Assembly: GCA_025642065.1 (NCBI GenBank)
Contig: JAODUP010000439.1
Location: 1 to 64,000, forward strand
Length of the DNA stretch: 64,000 nt
DNA from: Paralvinella palmiformis
Lineage: Eukaryota > Annelida > Polychaeta > Terebellida > Alvinellidae
Direction of reading: 5' to 3'
In this document: positions 27,121-40,620 of the stretch, in pieces
Position numbering within the stretch: the stretch's first letter is position 1
Layout: every line of letters begins with the position of its first letter
Position numbers and translations under genes: made by a program
Notes under the pieces: generated by a model
The model's input: only the letters and a program-made list of their open reading frames with translations
Databases searched by the model: none
What the model was told of the DNA's origin: nothing

Positions 27121-27583
27121 CTGGAAATCAAATATATTTCGTCCAAAAATAAATGCACGTCGTGGCTGCTAATGGCGCATCTCTACATAACGCGTGCTAG
27201 CGTAACGGCCAACATAATACATCGTAATCATACTTGGTGGAGACATCAATACAACAACTTGTTATGAGAGGACTGGCTAGCTACTACTCTGAGAGGAGGC
27301 TATTATTTTACACACGTACCGGGAAATTGAATATCGAAACCGGGAGCTACTACGGGCTTTTGTGTCTATTTCATCAATACGACGAGGACGGATTGGCTCA
27401 TGTAGGATAATAGATCCAGGAGCTGGGACAGTCGAGTGGCGGACAAACGAACCGTAAAATAAACCCAATTGTTTGTTGTTACGACCTACTTCATCGAGCA
27501 GTGTCCGATAGTTCGGCGTCTTCTCAAAACACGGCCCCTTCGTCTGTGAAAACAACAACTGCGGGGATATTTTTCCGCCCCGC

Positions 27584-27664
27584 AGGAGAGAGAGTTATTT
27601 ATAGGCAGAGAGGGTGGTGGAGAGAGAGAGAGAGAAACAGGGAGACCGGGTGAGAGACAGAGAC

Positions 27665-27703
<39 letters not shown>

Positions 27704-27708
27704 CTAAA

Positions 27709-27790
<82 letters not shown>

Positions 27791-27838
27791 TGAGAGGGAG
27801 AGAGAGAGATTTAGAGTAGAGAGTAGAGAGAGAGGAGG
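27584..27838 (+). repeat. compound (GA)n/(TA)n microsatellite
   Basis: Several GA runs (27614-27702, 27755-27838) around a TA run (27711-27752). The long serine/leucine and tyrosine/isoleucine open frames across it are artefacts of the repeat. Confidence 0.95.
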
Positions 27839-28737
27839 AGGGGGCGAGGCCCACTCACGACATACCCGAGTTCGTCTCTTTCTCGAAGTGACCGAGGACG
27901 GCCACTTTCCAGCTCGTCGTAGGGCGGCCACCATCATCACCACCAAGTGCCACCCCTGTCTCCTCCTTCATAGCCATCTACTTCTGTATAAATATTGATT
28001 AAAACATTACATTCTCGGAGAGGAGAACTCCGCTAGGGCGGCGCCAGGGGCTGGCCGTAGCTATAACTAGCAGATATAATGACGTTAGAGGTCTACGGCG
28101 CCGTGACATAAAGTAACTGATTGGAGAGTGGTCTATGTTTATCTATCTGACCGATAGCGCGTTATTTACCTGTCTTGATTTGATCAGGTATACGAAGAAC
28201 ACGTCAAGGCAAGAACTAGCTCGGAACCGTGTTACGGGGAGTTGATGACGTATTAATGTTAATGTCTTCGTTATCTAGCCATAGATTTTACTGATCCGGA
28301 TAGAGGAGAGGAGTGAAATGTCTCTTAGTCGAGCGGATATTAATGACGTATTATAATAAATGATTAGATGACGTTATTTTACTGGATTAGGGACGCCATA
28401 CTCTGGACGGCATAAGACTGACGGGGAGGGACGCGATTTTGTCATCTCTGGAATCAGGTGACCAGACAGCTGATCCGGAAGCTGGCTAAAGGTATGTCAG
28501 GTAAGTAATGTTTGACGTGTTCTTAATTAGATAGATGTGTAATTAGATAGATCGATATGACACCTGTCATTCTCTCGTCATCGAAATGTCGGACTTTAAA
28601 TCTTTCAATTTATAAGGTCTCTCTTCTGGATCCGTCTGGATAGCGTAATCACAATTTGGTTCAATTCCCCTCGCCAATGCCTAAATGGACTGTTAATAGG
28701 TACATAGTGATGGCTCTTTTTTCAATTGCTTCGGTAT

Positions 28738-28866
28738 GTCTGTCTGTTTAACTGTCTATGTGTCTGTCCGTCTGGCTGTCTATCCATCTGTCTACCTAAC
28801 TGTCTCATCCATCCATCTGGCTGTATGTCTATCTATCTGTCTGTCTGTATGTCTGTCTATTATACG
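28738..28866 (+). repeat. degenerate (TGTC/TATC)n tract
   Basis: Imperfect tetranucleotide repeat with TGTC, CATC and TATC units, followed at 28950-28972 by an alternating GC tract (GCGCGCGCGCAC). Confidence 0.8.
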
Positions 28867-29252
28867 TCTCTCGGTATTAATTTCATCTTAAGCAATAACA
28901 CTCAAAGGTTTCACTAAGTGTATATCATTGTGTGTGCGTGTGTGCGTGGGCTTGTGCGCGCGCGCACATGTGTGTTGAAAAACACTCGATGAATTGGATA
29001 CGAAGCCAAAAATATTCTGTTACAAAGTACTTTTGTCGTTATTTCCATTTAGACACCTCCCAGTCCGCCATCTTGTCTTGTCACTTAAGACATCTCAGAT
29101 GTCAATCAATTCGTTAAGCAATATATTGACACGAGTAAAAACGCCAACTGTAGCCGTTGATGTAAGTACTGCTCTCGGCTTAATACAGACAGGTCAAAGC
29201 AAATCATTTACTCCATTCTGTGATTGTTAAGCTTCTGTGTTGGTGAAACTGT

Positions 29253-30071
29253 TTAACACTATAGAATGCTATGTTTAACCCGTGTAACACCAAAGCATTA
29301 ATATTTAGCTAGGGAAACACTAGAGGGAGCTGTATATTGCCTGTATAACACTAGAGGGCGTGATCTTAGGTTTGTATAACACTAGAGTATATTATTTATG
29401 GCCTGTATGACACTAGGTAATGCTATCTTGGGTCTGTATAACACTTGATGTATCTTAAGCCTGTATAACATTATAGGATATACTCTTAAGCCTGTATAAC
29501 ACTGGAGGATGTTATCCTAAGCCAATATAATTTCATAGGCCTGTTTAACATCAGAAGATATTATGTTTGGCCTATATAGCACTTGAGGACGTTATCTTAG
29601 GACTGCATAACACTAGATGATTTTATCATAGGATTGTATAACACTAGAGGATGTTATCATAGGACTGTATAACACTAGATGATGTTATCATAGGACTGTA
29701 TAACACTAGAGCATGTTATGATAGGATTGTATAACACTATAGGATGTTATCATAGGACTATATAACACTAGAGGATGTTATCATAGGTCTGTATAAAACT
29801 AGAGGATGTTATCATAGTTCTGTGTAACACTAGAGGATGTTATCACATGATTGTATAACACTAGATGATGTTATCGTAGGACTGTATAACACTAGAGGAT
29901 GTTATCATAGGACTGTATAACACTAGAGGATGTTATCACAGGATTGTATAACATTACAGGATGTTTTCATAGGACTGGATAAGAATACATGATGTTATAA
30001 TAGGGCTGTATAACACTACACGACGTTATCATAGGTCTGTATAACACCAGAGGATATTATAATAGGACTGA

Positions 30072-30072
<1 letters not shown>
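29253..30072 (+). repeat. 31-bp minisatellite, about 26 units
   Basis: Tandem array with consensus near GTATAACACTAGAGGATG plus TTATCATAGGACT. Units are most uniform at 29600-29960 and degenerate outward. Each unit junction contains a dyad, TGTTAT and ATAACA about 11 bases apart. The array sits between two stretches of single-copy DNA. Confidence 0.9.
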
Positions 30073-31691
<1,619 letters not shown>

Positions 31692-31849
31692 AGCTGTGTA
31701 TTATAATCAAATCAGAAATAAACCCTTTATTTCACTTGTTTTGAGGAAGAATCCAGAAGATGTATGGACAAGCTTCCCTCAACTAAAACCATAACAGTCA
31801 TTGAAAGGAAAATAAATTCCTGGTAGAATGGCTAAAAACATATTTTGCT

Positions 31850-32091
31850 TCTAGCTATTTTATATGTATCTATATTAGCCTGAAATTGAGACAAGCACTT
31901 TTAATATTATACATAAAAATAGGGGATAAGAAGATATGTTTATAATTTGTGGATATGTCAATTTAGATATATTATTCTAGTCTGAGTTAGAAAGAGATAG
32001 AAATATACAATGTCAGCTTCAGTTTCACACAGATGAAGATCTATGGTGAATAAATATTCTTTTTATATAACGAATTTCTACATTTAGTCTG

Positions 32092-32122
<31 letters not shown>

Positions 32123-33928
32123 GAAGAAGAAAAGAAAAATAACTATAATAATCCAAAGATTATTAATTTAGTTTGTTGGAGTATAATTTTACGGATCAAT
32201 TACCTATTACTAGTAGCTAATGTCAGTTACATATAATTGTTCAGGTCCTCTAACCGACTTGAAGTGTGAGATATAATCAGTAATATCAACATTTAATGTA
32301 ATATTATTAATCCTTAGACTATTTCCATATTTCATTCGACTTATACGACTATATTTCTCTTAAGACAATAGATAATACGAACACTCTGACACCAATAATA
32401 TTATCACTTCTCCTTCTGGTAGACGCCATTTTGATGTACTAGCATCCTTATTAATCATTGAAAATTTATTAAAAAATTCCAAGCCACATTTTATCTACAT
32501 ATATTCGCCATCTTGCCAAAGGAAATGTTGTTCACAATCATGGAGAATTCATCGTTAGATACAATAGACCGAGGACTGTTAAAACAGAGGACTTATGGGA
32601 AGGAAAGGAAAGGGAGGTTGTTCTTACTAAAAAGGCGATCAGAGTTCTAATGTTTGATGCATGATTTGGAAAGGGGAATATGATGTGTTTAGCGAGTCGA
32701 AAACTAGTCCACAATCGAACATTAGTAACAGGATATACAAAATATATGAAAGAATCATTCGTAGTCCAAGATAATAACTTATGTGGTCATTAACATATGG
32801 AAAGAATATGTTCTGTCGAAATTGATGCTTCTACTAAAATAAACAGATTTTGGGAATAGAGTTCCAGTCCCCAGTCAGTAACATAGAAGTCTCGAGTTGA
32901 TTTTCCAATGCTGTACATAAAAAGTATTTTTGGAGGATCTAAGCGTTTAGCGGAAACACTCAAGTTTATTTTCGGAGTACCCTCATGTCTCCGTGGATAT
33001 TTTCATTTCTCACCAACGAATACCAATCTTCACCGGTTACGAAATCCTTTACAATGAATGGAAGCTATGAAGATAGCGAGCAAGTGTTAATTTACATCAC
33101 GTTTAAATAATTTAATTAGGACTTGTGTACTGATTTGATAATGGATGGTGTTATATTTATAAGAACGGCTTATTAATTGTTCCTGTTTCATTTGCACGTC
33201 ACCTAGTATCATGAAATATTATAGAGAACTCTGCGAGAACCAGTTAAAAGGAGAACGGTTAGATTCAATAAACATGTTTATCTGAAGATTTCTCTTTGAT
33301 TTTCATCAAACCCAGATGTCAAACAAAACCTCCAAGAACACGTTTTGTTTTCCATTCATCATGGGTTTATTTGACGAATGTGTGTCTTTAGTATCAGAAT
33401 GAAGTTAGTGTCATCCATGGAACAATTGGACGTCGTATGTCATTGAAATTATAACATCTCCATTAACATCGGGACAACATTCATGACCTTACAGTCAGTG
33501 TGAATAAAGAGCACGCTGAAAGATTCCATTAGGATACTCAAAATGATGGACAAATGTAAATTGGTCAGGAAATATAAGAATATTTTGTAGTAGTACTAGT
33601 AGTTGTTGTAGTAGTAGTAGCAATGAACTTAGGTGCTATTATCAATTTAAATATACTTATAAATCAATAGTTTCCTTTAAATCGAATTAAATAAATAAAG
33701 ATTTATTTATATAAAGTCATAAACCAATATTTGGCTTTACTATTAAGAACTATGTCAAAAGGAATATTGTCTTCAGATATTTTTAGCGGTGACTATTCTG
33801 TGCAACATTCCACAAATGGACTTAACACAGCAACTACACCTTATCACAGCAACTATTATGCGTTTATAAAAAACAATGTTCAACCATATTTTTACGTAGA
33901 TGCTATTACAGTAAGCTAATATTACGTT

Positions 33929-33980
<52 letters not shown>

Positions 33981-34162
33981 ACCATCACTCACTCACTCAC
34001 ACTTATTTTTCATTCCCAGTAGACTCATTAATATTAAGTTATTACCACGATACGGTAACTACATCATAACACAACACAACATCCAACCATATTTTAAAGT
34101 AGATGTTATCAATGAACAATAAATATTATGTTTAGGTTATTTATATACTTCTTACTTTATAT
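31850..34162 (-). repeat. inverted partial copy of the 5.3-kb unit
   Basis: Reverse complement of unit sequence. 34162 back to 33430 matches 18250-19076; 33430 back to 32093 matches 1-1320; 32090 back to 31850 matches 15895-16090. The 32093-33430 part differs from 1-1320 at only scattered bases (about 98% identity by eye), far closer than the head-to-tail copies are to each other. A TA microsatellite (33931-33978) interrupts it. Confidence 0.8.
33931..33978 (+). repeat. (TA)n microsatellite
   Basis: TA run inside the inverted copy. The matching place in unit copy 3 (near 18430) has a short GATGAT run, so this expanded after duplication. Confidence 0.95.
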
Positions 34163-34164
34163 TC

Positions 34165-34474
34165 TAATCAAAGACTTGTTTATTTCACAGCAAAAGCATT
34201 GGAATTTGTCAACGTTTCATAATAATTTTCTTGTAGGACTAGGATATTAGCAATTAATAAACGTATGTCGCTTGTTGAAATGTGGGGTAGAGACCCCTGG
34301 CTGTCACCTATAGGGCACGGCCACCTGGTGTTGTGTTCTGTTGTGTCTTTACTGTTTATGGTGGTGTTCATATGGGCAGTTAAGGAGCAGTTGGGTGATG
34401 CTCTCTGGTAGGAATGTTGATTTTCTTATAATCACTGCTGCTAGGTGATTATAATAAACGTTTAAATTTACAAC

Positions 34475-34513
<39 letters not shown>

Positions 34514-34965
34514 GTATTTAATTGCTATTTTTGAAAATGTAGCATTTGTTCTGAGGTCCAATAATAATCCACGAATATCAATGCTACCATTTTGGAACTG
34601 TTGGTGGCTAACGTCAGCCAACCAATCAAAATGCAGAATTACATAACGGCGACACTTTCCAAGAATGGTTTTACTAAACTTTGATATTTCAAGTAGATTA
34701 CTGACCATTCGCCATTCATGTTCCGTATGACTACCCTTGAAAGTGGTGCATGGTTGGATAAGAATCAATAAGCCCGTGTGTGACCGTGTGTTTGCTTATG
34801 GTGTGAATTACATGAGAAATGACAGGTGTCGGCGTGTTTTAAAGGTGTGATTTGAGATCATATTCGTGAATTTACTCAGATAATTCAGACTTTATATTAC
34901 TGATAACATGACAAAATTCGATAATTTTAGAACCGAGAAATCGCCAACTTAAAATTTGCCGTGGT
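34165..34965. other. single-copy DNA, no gene seen
   Basis: No coding homology. It contains a (TA)n run at 34479-34510. Confidence 0.45.
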
Positions 34966-34967
34966 TA

Positions 34968-35053
34968 GACATTTCATCTTTCACTTCGCCTCACTACCTT
35001 TAATGGTCGCTCGTCCCCTTTATCTCACATTGTGTACAAAATTGGCCGTAAAA
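34968..35053 (+). mobile_element. SINE family A, 3' fragment
   Basis: Only the body and 3' end are present (ATTTCATCTTTCACTTCG, GTACAAAATTGGCCGTAAA). It is followed by GAGCAACATTTACATTT, the same 3' flank as at 44590, suggesting these two share a subfamily tail. Confidence 0.7.
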
Positions 35054-35274
35054 GAGCAACATTTACATTTACATATGTATATGTATCGCTATAGCGAAGT
35101 ACCTTTAACCATTCCAGCCCTGTGAGGCTGGTAACAGTACCTCAACAAACACAAATTGACGGACTCCTAGTCCCTGCGGGGTCCCAGGCTTCAGTCTAGT
35201 CATTCTTAAGGGTATTACGGCCCCGTGCCTAACTGATATTATCATTATACGATGTCATTATGTTCCTATGTTAT

Positions 35275-35507
35275 GTTATCACCGACATATAATGACAACG
35301 CCAATTATGTACACATTGACTACATATGATGCGGCACATAATGATAACTTCAAATGGTACTATTATGATGGCATGACATAAGGGTACATAATGACATCGC
35401 ATAATGAGAGCATCACATAGGCACGTAATTACTATATCATACAAACACCCTATAGTGGGATTCCATACTCGCATAATGAAAGTGTACCATAATGACATTT
35501 TGACACC

Positions 35508-35541
<34 letters not shown>
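35275..35541 (+). repeat. degenerate ACATAATGACA repeats, then (AAT)n
   Basis: Irregularly spaced copies of an ACATAATGACA-like motif, ending in a (TAA)n run at 35507-35541. Confidence 0.5.
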
Positions 35542-35542
<1 letters not shown>

Positions 35543-35854
35543 TATATTTACTTAGGCGCTGTTACTAGCATCAGCCATTAAATACCCCAAATAATCATCG
35601 ATCCTTGTTGTTCCGTATTTTAGCACATACCCGGCTGTACCGAACTGAACGTACCCTGGAATTAACGGTACCGAGTCAGTTCATAACATTTTCGTTGTAT
35701 TTTGCACGGATTTGCAAGGGACGAAATATATCAAGTGCGCTTTTTTGGTGTTCTCGTATTGATTTTTCGTCACTCATGCGCAGAATTTGTATTTCAGAAT
35801 CACTCTGAGGACCTTAGAAATTAAATAAATTGGTGGACTTACATTACAGCCTTA

Positions 35855-36072
35855 ACCTCTACGACACAATGGTGCTGTTAGTCTAACATAACAACATCCT
35901 ATAGACAGCTCAATCTTGACCTCTGCCACACAATGGTGCTGTTATTCTAACATAACAACATGGTGTTGTTGGTCAATCTTGACCTCTGCCACATAATGCT
36001 GTTGTTGGTCTAACAAAACAACATCCTATAGACAGCTCAATCTTGACCTCTGCCACATAATGGTATTGTTTG
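35855..36072 (+). repeat. minisatellite of about 63 bp, 3-4 units
   Basis: Units share CTTGACCTCTGCCACA, ATGGTGCTGTT, CTAACATAACAACA and TCCTATAGACAGCTCAA. One middle unit lacks the last segment. The last unit is partial. Confidence 0.85.
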
Positions 36073-36079
36073 TCTGGTG

Positions 36080-37105
36080 AGTGAGTAGTGGTGCAGACAG
36101 ACTGACCTCGACTCCTATCGTATTATGGCGTCCGGCTTCTTATATAGGGACTCAGAACTGTCGTTTCTCGACTAACAAATTGTCTATTTACCGGAGTGAA
36201 GTTGGACTTAGAGCCTAAGACAAGCTGGCTGTATATTAGCCGATATGGAGGCGACAGGAAATAGAGGACATTGGCCAACAGATGCCATGATATGTTGGCC
36301 GAATGTCAGCAGGTTGTGGGCTGTCAGTAATGGATACTGGCTGATCTATGGTGGGATGTGGGACTAGATGTGGGGGCTGGCTGTGGTGGGGCGCTGCAGT
36401 ATATGAGCGACTGGCGGTGATGGCGTTCGGTGGAAGATTTGGAATGGTTGCATTTAAATGTCGTGGATTGGATGTGCTGGCCTTCCTGAAGGCGAGAAGG
36501 TGGAGATATATTTAATTATGCGACTCAACAATTTAGTCAGAAGTGTTACCTACCACAATCATTAAATCATCCCCTTTTGTATTAAATGATAAGTACAGAA
36601 ATAAAAAGGAGTTTATTTCGCTGACGAAATAAAGAGTTATTAAAAACAAATAAAACCTGTTCAGCGACTGATTCAAAGGTTACATTTTCTCATAAAGTAG
36701 CCTTGTCCCTGAATGACTGTGCGTACGTAAAGCTGTCACATATATTTCAATGTATGTGATGTGCGCTGTAGTGCATACTATATACGCAGTTCGTAACATA
36801 CAAATATGTAAACAGCGTGCACATCAATATACGCACATAAAAAATAAAGGGTTATTTATTTATAAAAAGATACAAATTATACACGACATAATATCAACAG
36901 TATTATATGGTTCTGTTTGCGAACGATTAATCAATAAAGTTACATTAAAATTGAAAACATAAATCTTAATACACATATACCACAGTTGAATTAACTTAAC
37001 TAGCAACTCGTGTGGGTCAATAATATGTGCGTAGTTTAGATGACAAATATATCTCTGTCAAGTTGTAGTCAAAAATAAACTATGTCTAATGTCATTAAAG
37101 CCTGT
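36080..37105. other. single-copy DNA, no gene seen
   Basis: A GC-richer stretch (36100-36480) passes into AT-rich sequence. I see no homology or clear motif array. Confidence 0.45.
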
Positions 37106-37556
37106 AATATGTCATGGTTATAAGTTGTCAGTATATCATGGCTACAAGTTTATTAACATGCTGTGGTTATAAGTTGTCAACATGTTGTGGTTATAAGTTG
37201 TCAGCATGTCGTGATTATAAGTTGTCAACGTGTCGTGATTATAATATAAGTTGTCAACATGTCGTGATTATAAGTTGTCAGCATGTTGTGGTTATAAGTT
37301 GTCAACATGTCATGGCTATAAGTTGTCAACATGTCATGGCTATAAATTGTCAACATGACGTGATTATAAGTTGTCAACATGTCGTGATTATAAGTTGTCA
37401 GCATATTGTGGTTATAATTTGTCAACATGTCATGGTTATAAGTTGTCAACATGTCATGGCTATAAGTTGTCAACATGCCGTGATTATAAGTTGTCAACAT
37501 GTTGTGGTTATAACTTGTAAACATGTCGTGATTATAACTTGTCAACATGTCGTGGT
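37106..37556 (+). repeat. 24-bp minisatellite, about 18 units
   Basis: Consensus near GTCATGGCTATAAGTTGTC plus AACAT. Because 24 is a multiple of three and the units lack in-frame stops, the array is open on both strands (repeating octapeptides ISCQHVVV on plus, MLTTYNHD on minus). The plus-strand open frame runs on through unrelated microsatellites to 37866, which argues against coding. Confidence 0.9.
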
Positions 37557-37645
37557 AAATAACAGACCATATACGTCTCCCTCATTTGAGGTAACAACGT
37601 CAAGTAAAATAAATGTAATTTCGGCCATTACTATACTATTACTAC
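37553..37645 (+). mobile_element. SINE family C, 3' tail fragment
   Basis: Matches 56988-57075: shared AACAGACCATATACGTCTC-like stretch, CCTCATTTGAGGT, CGTAAAATAA and ATTTCGGCCATTA, ending in a trinucleotide tail. The tRNA-like head seen at 56815 is absent here. Confidence 0.55.
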
Positions 37646-37816
37646 TGCTACTATTACTACTATACTATTACTACTGCTACTATTACTCTACTATACTATT
37701 ACTACTGCTACTATTACTACTATCATTACGATGTGATAAATTATCAACACTAATTATCACAAGGACTAATCTTATAACTGATCTATCTATCTATCTATGC
37801 ATCTATCTATCTATCC

Positions 37817-37865
<49 letters not shown>

Positions 37866-37872
37866 GCTATCT
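37640..37872 (+). repeat. (TAC)n and (ATCT)n microsatellites
   Basis: ACTACT/ATACT-type trinucleotide array at 37640-37725, then about 22 ATCT units at 37780-37872. Confidence 0.95.
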
Positions 37873-38159
37873 ATATTCTCCTGTAATGCGCTCCTGTCAT
37901 TCATATGATGGGACGTAATTTTCATATTACTCTGGTATGTTTAATCCTTCAATTTAAACAAATTTAATTTAATCGTTTCATCGCCACCTGGTGTCTCACA
38001 TATAGACATCGACTGATAAACATCAACACACCGAACATAATGATACAGACAGGCTGAAGGACAGGGAATACTGATGCTCCCACACACTCGCGCTACGTAC
38101 GCACGCACACATACTCACACGCACTCACACATTCTTACAAACATGTATTTGTTCGCATA

Positions 38160-38399
<240 letters not shown>

Positions 38400-38400
<1 letters not shown>

Positions 38401-39605
38401 AGCGAGGGAAGGGAGCGAGAGAAAGAGAGACTCTTCACACACTGAGTGACCAAGTTCAAGATAACCAAATTCTCCGTATCGAGTTCCCTCAAGACAATCT
38501 GCCACAACATTAACCTTGACATAGATGACATAAACATGACAGTAAGTGTATAGGTATCCAGTTAACAGAACGTTAACTCTATTTACAAAGCGGGGCGGCT
38601 TGAATCAGATAGGGAGGGAGGGAGAGAGAGACAGAGATGTCCATTCTGGATGCCCTTCCTGGGCTTCCTGTCAGTTACAGCCCACAGCCGTAGACAGAAC
38701 ATGTATTAGGAAAATCCCTAAAAATGGCAGCTAGTTCGGGCTAAGTCCTTATTTGCTTCCGTCTGGAGCGAGGAGCCCGTCTTTACCACGAAAGGCTCCC
38801 CCCCCCTCTCCGTATACTGTAAGTTAGAAAATTAGATTCCGTTGTCTGTAAACAATTCTAAGATGAGATCTTACCGTGTTATCAACTACAGCTCAATACA
38901 GATATCGCGGCAACTTGTGGCCATTTGGAAGCAATCTTCTTGAACCGTATCCTGGATCGGACGTTAGTAATGGAAACATCGTCTCCGGAGAACATCCGGG
39001 CGACAGATGTTATACCGGAGTTGATAAAACGCCCCCCCCCCACCATATGAAATATTCTTCAGTCGCCCGATATACACAGACATCCGGTAAGAATTGGTCC
39101 CGAGACTCGACTTGATTAAATAAGACACCGACGATTGAAAATCAAACTCCTTTGAACAGTCCATCTGGACGTCTTCCTTCCTTCCTTCTTTCCGTCCTTC
39201 CTTTCTTCAGCAGCCCAGCTGGACGTCGTTTCCAACGGGCAAGGATTACATCATGTTCTCTGCTCAGTGGCGCCCCTTGTGTGCTAAAATGCCAATTTCA
39301 TCTGCGACACGATTTGAAGCGTTTTCTTTTTCGATGACAACGCGACAGATCAGTCGGGAAGATTTTATTTAATACTCGAACGATGTACGCCGAGTTGTCT
39401 TCCTGCGTCGAGTTTCTGGATCGTCAAACGGACAAAATTCGATTTCGAGATAAGCTTCTGCCATTTGATATCCTTGTTATCTGAGGTCTTTTTGAGGTGT
39501 AATCAAGAGGATCTATCGGGAGAGAACTAACCAATTTCAGGATCGAGCAAGATTCTCAAATTCATTAATATAATATTGTACTTATGTATAAGCTTCCAAA
39601 TGCTG
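38400..39605. other. single-copy DNA, no gene seen
   Basis: Moderately GC-rich. No coding homology. A short TTCC run lies at 39175-39210. Confidence 0.4.
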
Positions 39606-39607
39606 TG

Positions 39608-39760
39608 AATCTGTGGTATAACTGGTAGCGCGTTGGATCACAGATCACTACCACCTGAGTTCAAATATCGGCGTCGGCATATCTGAAGGGTGTTTCATCG
39701 TTGAGTTCGCTTCATTACCTTTGGAGGTAGCTTACCATGTGCACAAGAGTGACCGTAACA
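39608..39760 (+). mobile_element. tRNA-derived SINE, family A, 5'-eroded
   Basis: Recognisable TAGCGCGTTGGATCACAG, ACTACCACCTGAGTTCAAA B-box region and family A body. The first bases of the head are diverged. The tail GTGACCGTAACACATCAGTC resembles the family consensus. Confidence 0.8.
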
Positions 39761-39804
39761 CATCAGTCATCATCATCCAAATGCTGTGAAACACACATAG
39801 ACAC

Positions 39805-39838
39805 ACGCGCGCACGCGCACACGCACACAGACACACAG
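39805..39838 (+). repeat. CA/CG dinucleotide tract
   Basis: Alternating purine-pyrimidine run ACACACGCGCGCACGCGC, then (CA)n. Confidence 0.85.
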
Positions 39839-40199
39839 TCACGTGACCAAATGAGGTCAACGTACTGTTTTACTCATTCTTATTGGTTTATCTACGGTTG
39901 ACCCTCATTAATACGAGCGTCACATCCTAGAATAACCTGAAATAACGTGAATGTTGGTGTATATTCTCTGTATCCTGAGGTTGTTGATGCTAAGAGATGA
40001 AAGAAAAACAAGAAGGACGAAAGTGTGTCAAGACCAGCTAGATAAATACAAACAAACAATCTTGTTACACGATACACAATTACAGTTGTATACAATACAC
40101 GACCGAGATGACGTCATTAATTCCCTATCGAATTTCCTCCGCACACCGGCGGGCACGAATTCGGCAATCCGTTTATGAACTTTTCGAAGCAGTTCTCAT

Positions 40200-40620
40200 C
40201 CTTTATATTCTCGACCAATCACAGTCCGCCGAAGCCATCACGTGTCTTATCACGTGAGAGCCCCGGGCTTTGCCTCGAAAATAGATTGTGATTGTTGGCC
40301 TAATTTCGTAAAACCCTTTCCCGTCCCGTGACCCCGCACCCTCTCAGCACTTCCGAGCGCCACCGGAGGGACATCTGCCGGGCAAACAACAAACTAAAAC
40401 AGTGGCCCACCAAAGACGTTTATTTCTACAAACAGAACCGTTCTTCCAAAATGGCGACGGTCAATATTTAACATTTATACAACGTTCCGTTGGCGACCAA
40501 CATGGCGGCTATTGCTCAGCCGGAAGTCGTCTTGTGTTTCTGTTGTTAGAACGTTTCGCGCCAATTTTGCGAGAATCTAGTTGAACGTCGGCAGGTGGCG
40601 TCGTTATCGTCTTGGCCGAA
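40200..40620. promoter_or_regulatory. promoter-like CpG-rich stretch
   Basis: A cluster of motifs typical of metazoan housekeeping promoters: CCAATCA at 40215, two CACGTG E-boxes at about 40239 and 40251, YY1-like CAAAATGGCGA at 40447 and CAACATGGCGGC at 40498, ETS/GABP-like CCGGAAGT at 40520, and an E2F-like TTTCGCGCCAA at 40553. CpG is frequent compared with the surrounding DNA. No adjacent coding exon is recognised, so the gene and direction are unknown. Confidence 0.4.

Larger units (their letters stand above)
19077..27130 (+). repeat. 5.3-kb non-coding unit, copy 4, split by LINE relics
   Basis: 19077-19240 repeats positions 1-170 of the window. The copy then skips about 1 kb and resumes at 19260-19740 (matches 7140-7560 and 15240-15760). 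The LINE cluster 19955-24090 sits inside it, and the unit resumes at 24700-27120 with the same block order as copy 3. The terminal TGACG-rich block here keeps far more CpG than in copy 3. The array stops abruptly near 27130, where single-copy, GC-richer DNA begins. Confidence 0.7.
27130..29250. other. single-copy, GC-richer DNA beside the repeat array
   Basis: Base composition and CpG content rise sharply after the array ends. I recognise no protein. Minus-strand 27277-27558 is open for 93 codons without being a microsatellite, and good splice-donor-like sequences occur (for example CAGGTAAGTAATG at about 28498). It could be a gene 5' region, but nothing seen proves it. Confidence 0.4.

Noticed and set aside
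27486..27946. Serine/leucine-rich frames of 80-122 codons
   Set aside because: GA and TA microsatellite artefacts. The non-repeat ends show no homology.
37114..37866. 250-codon open frame, the longest in the window
   Set aside because: It is a translation of a 24-bp minisatellite continuing through trinucleotide and ATCT microsatellites. The array is equally open on the other strand.
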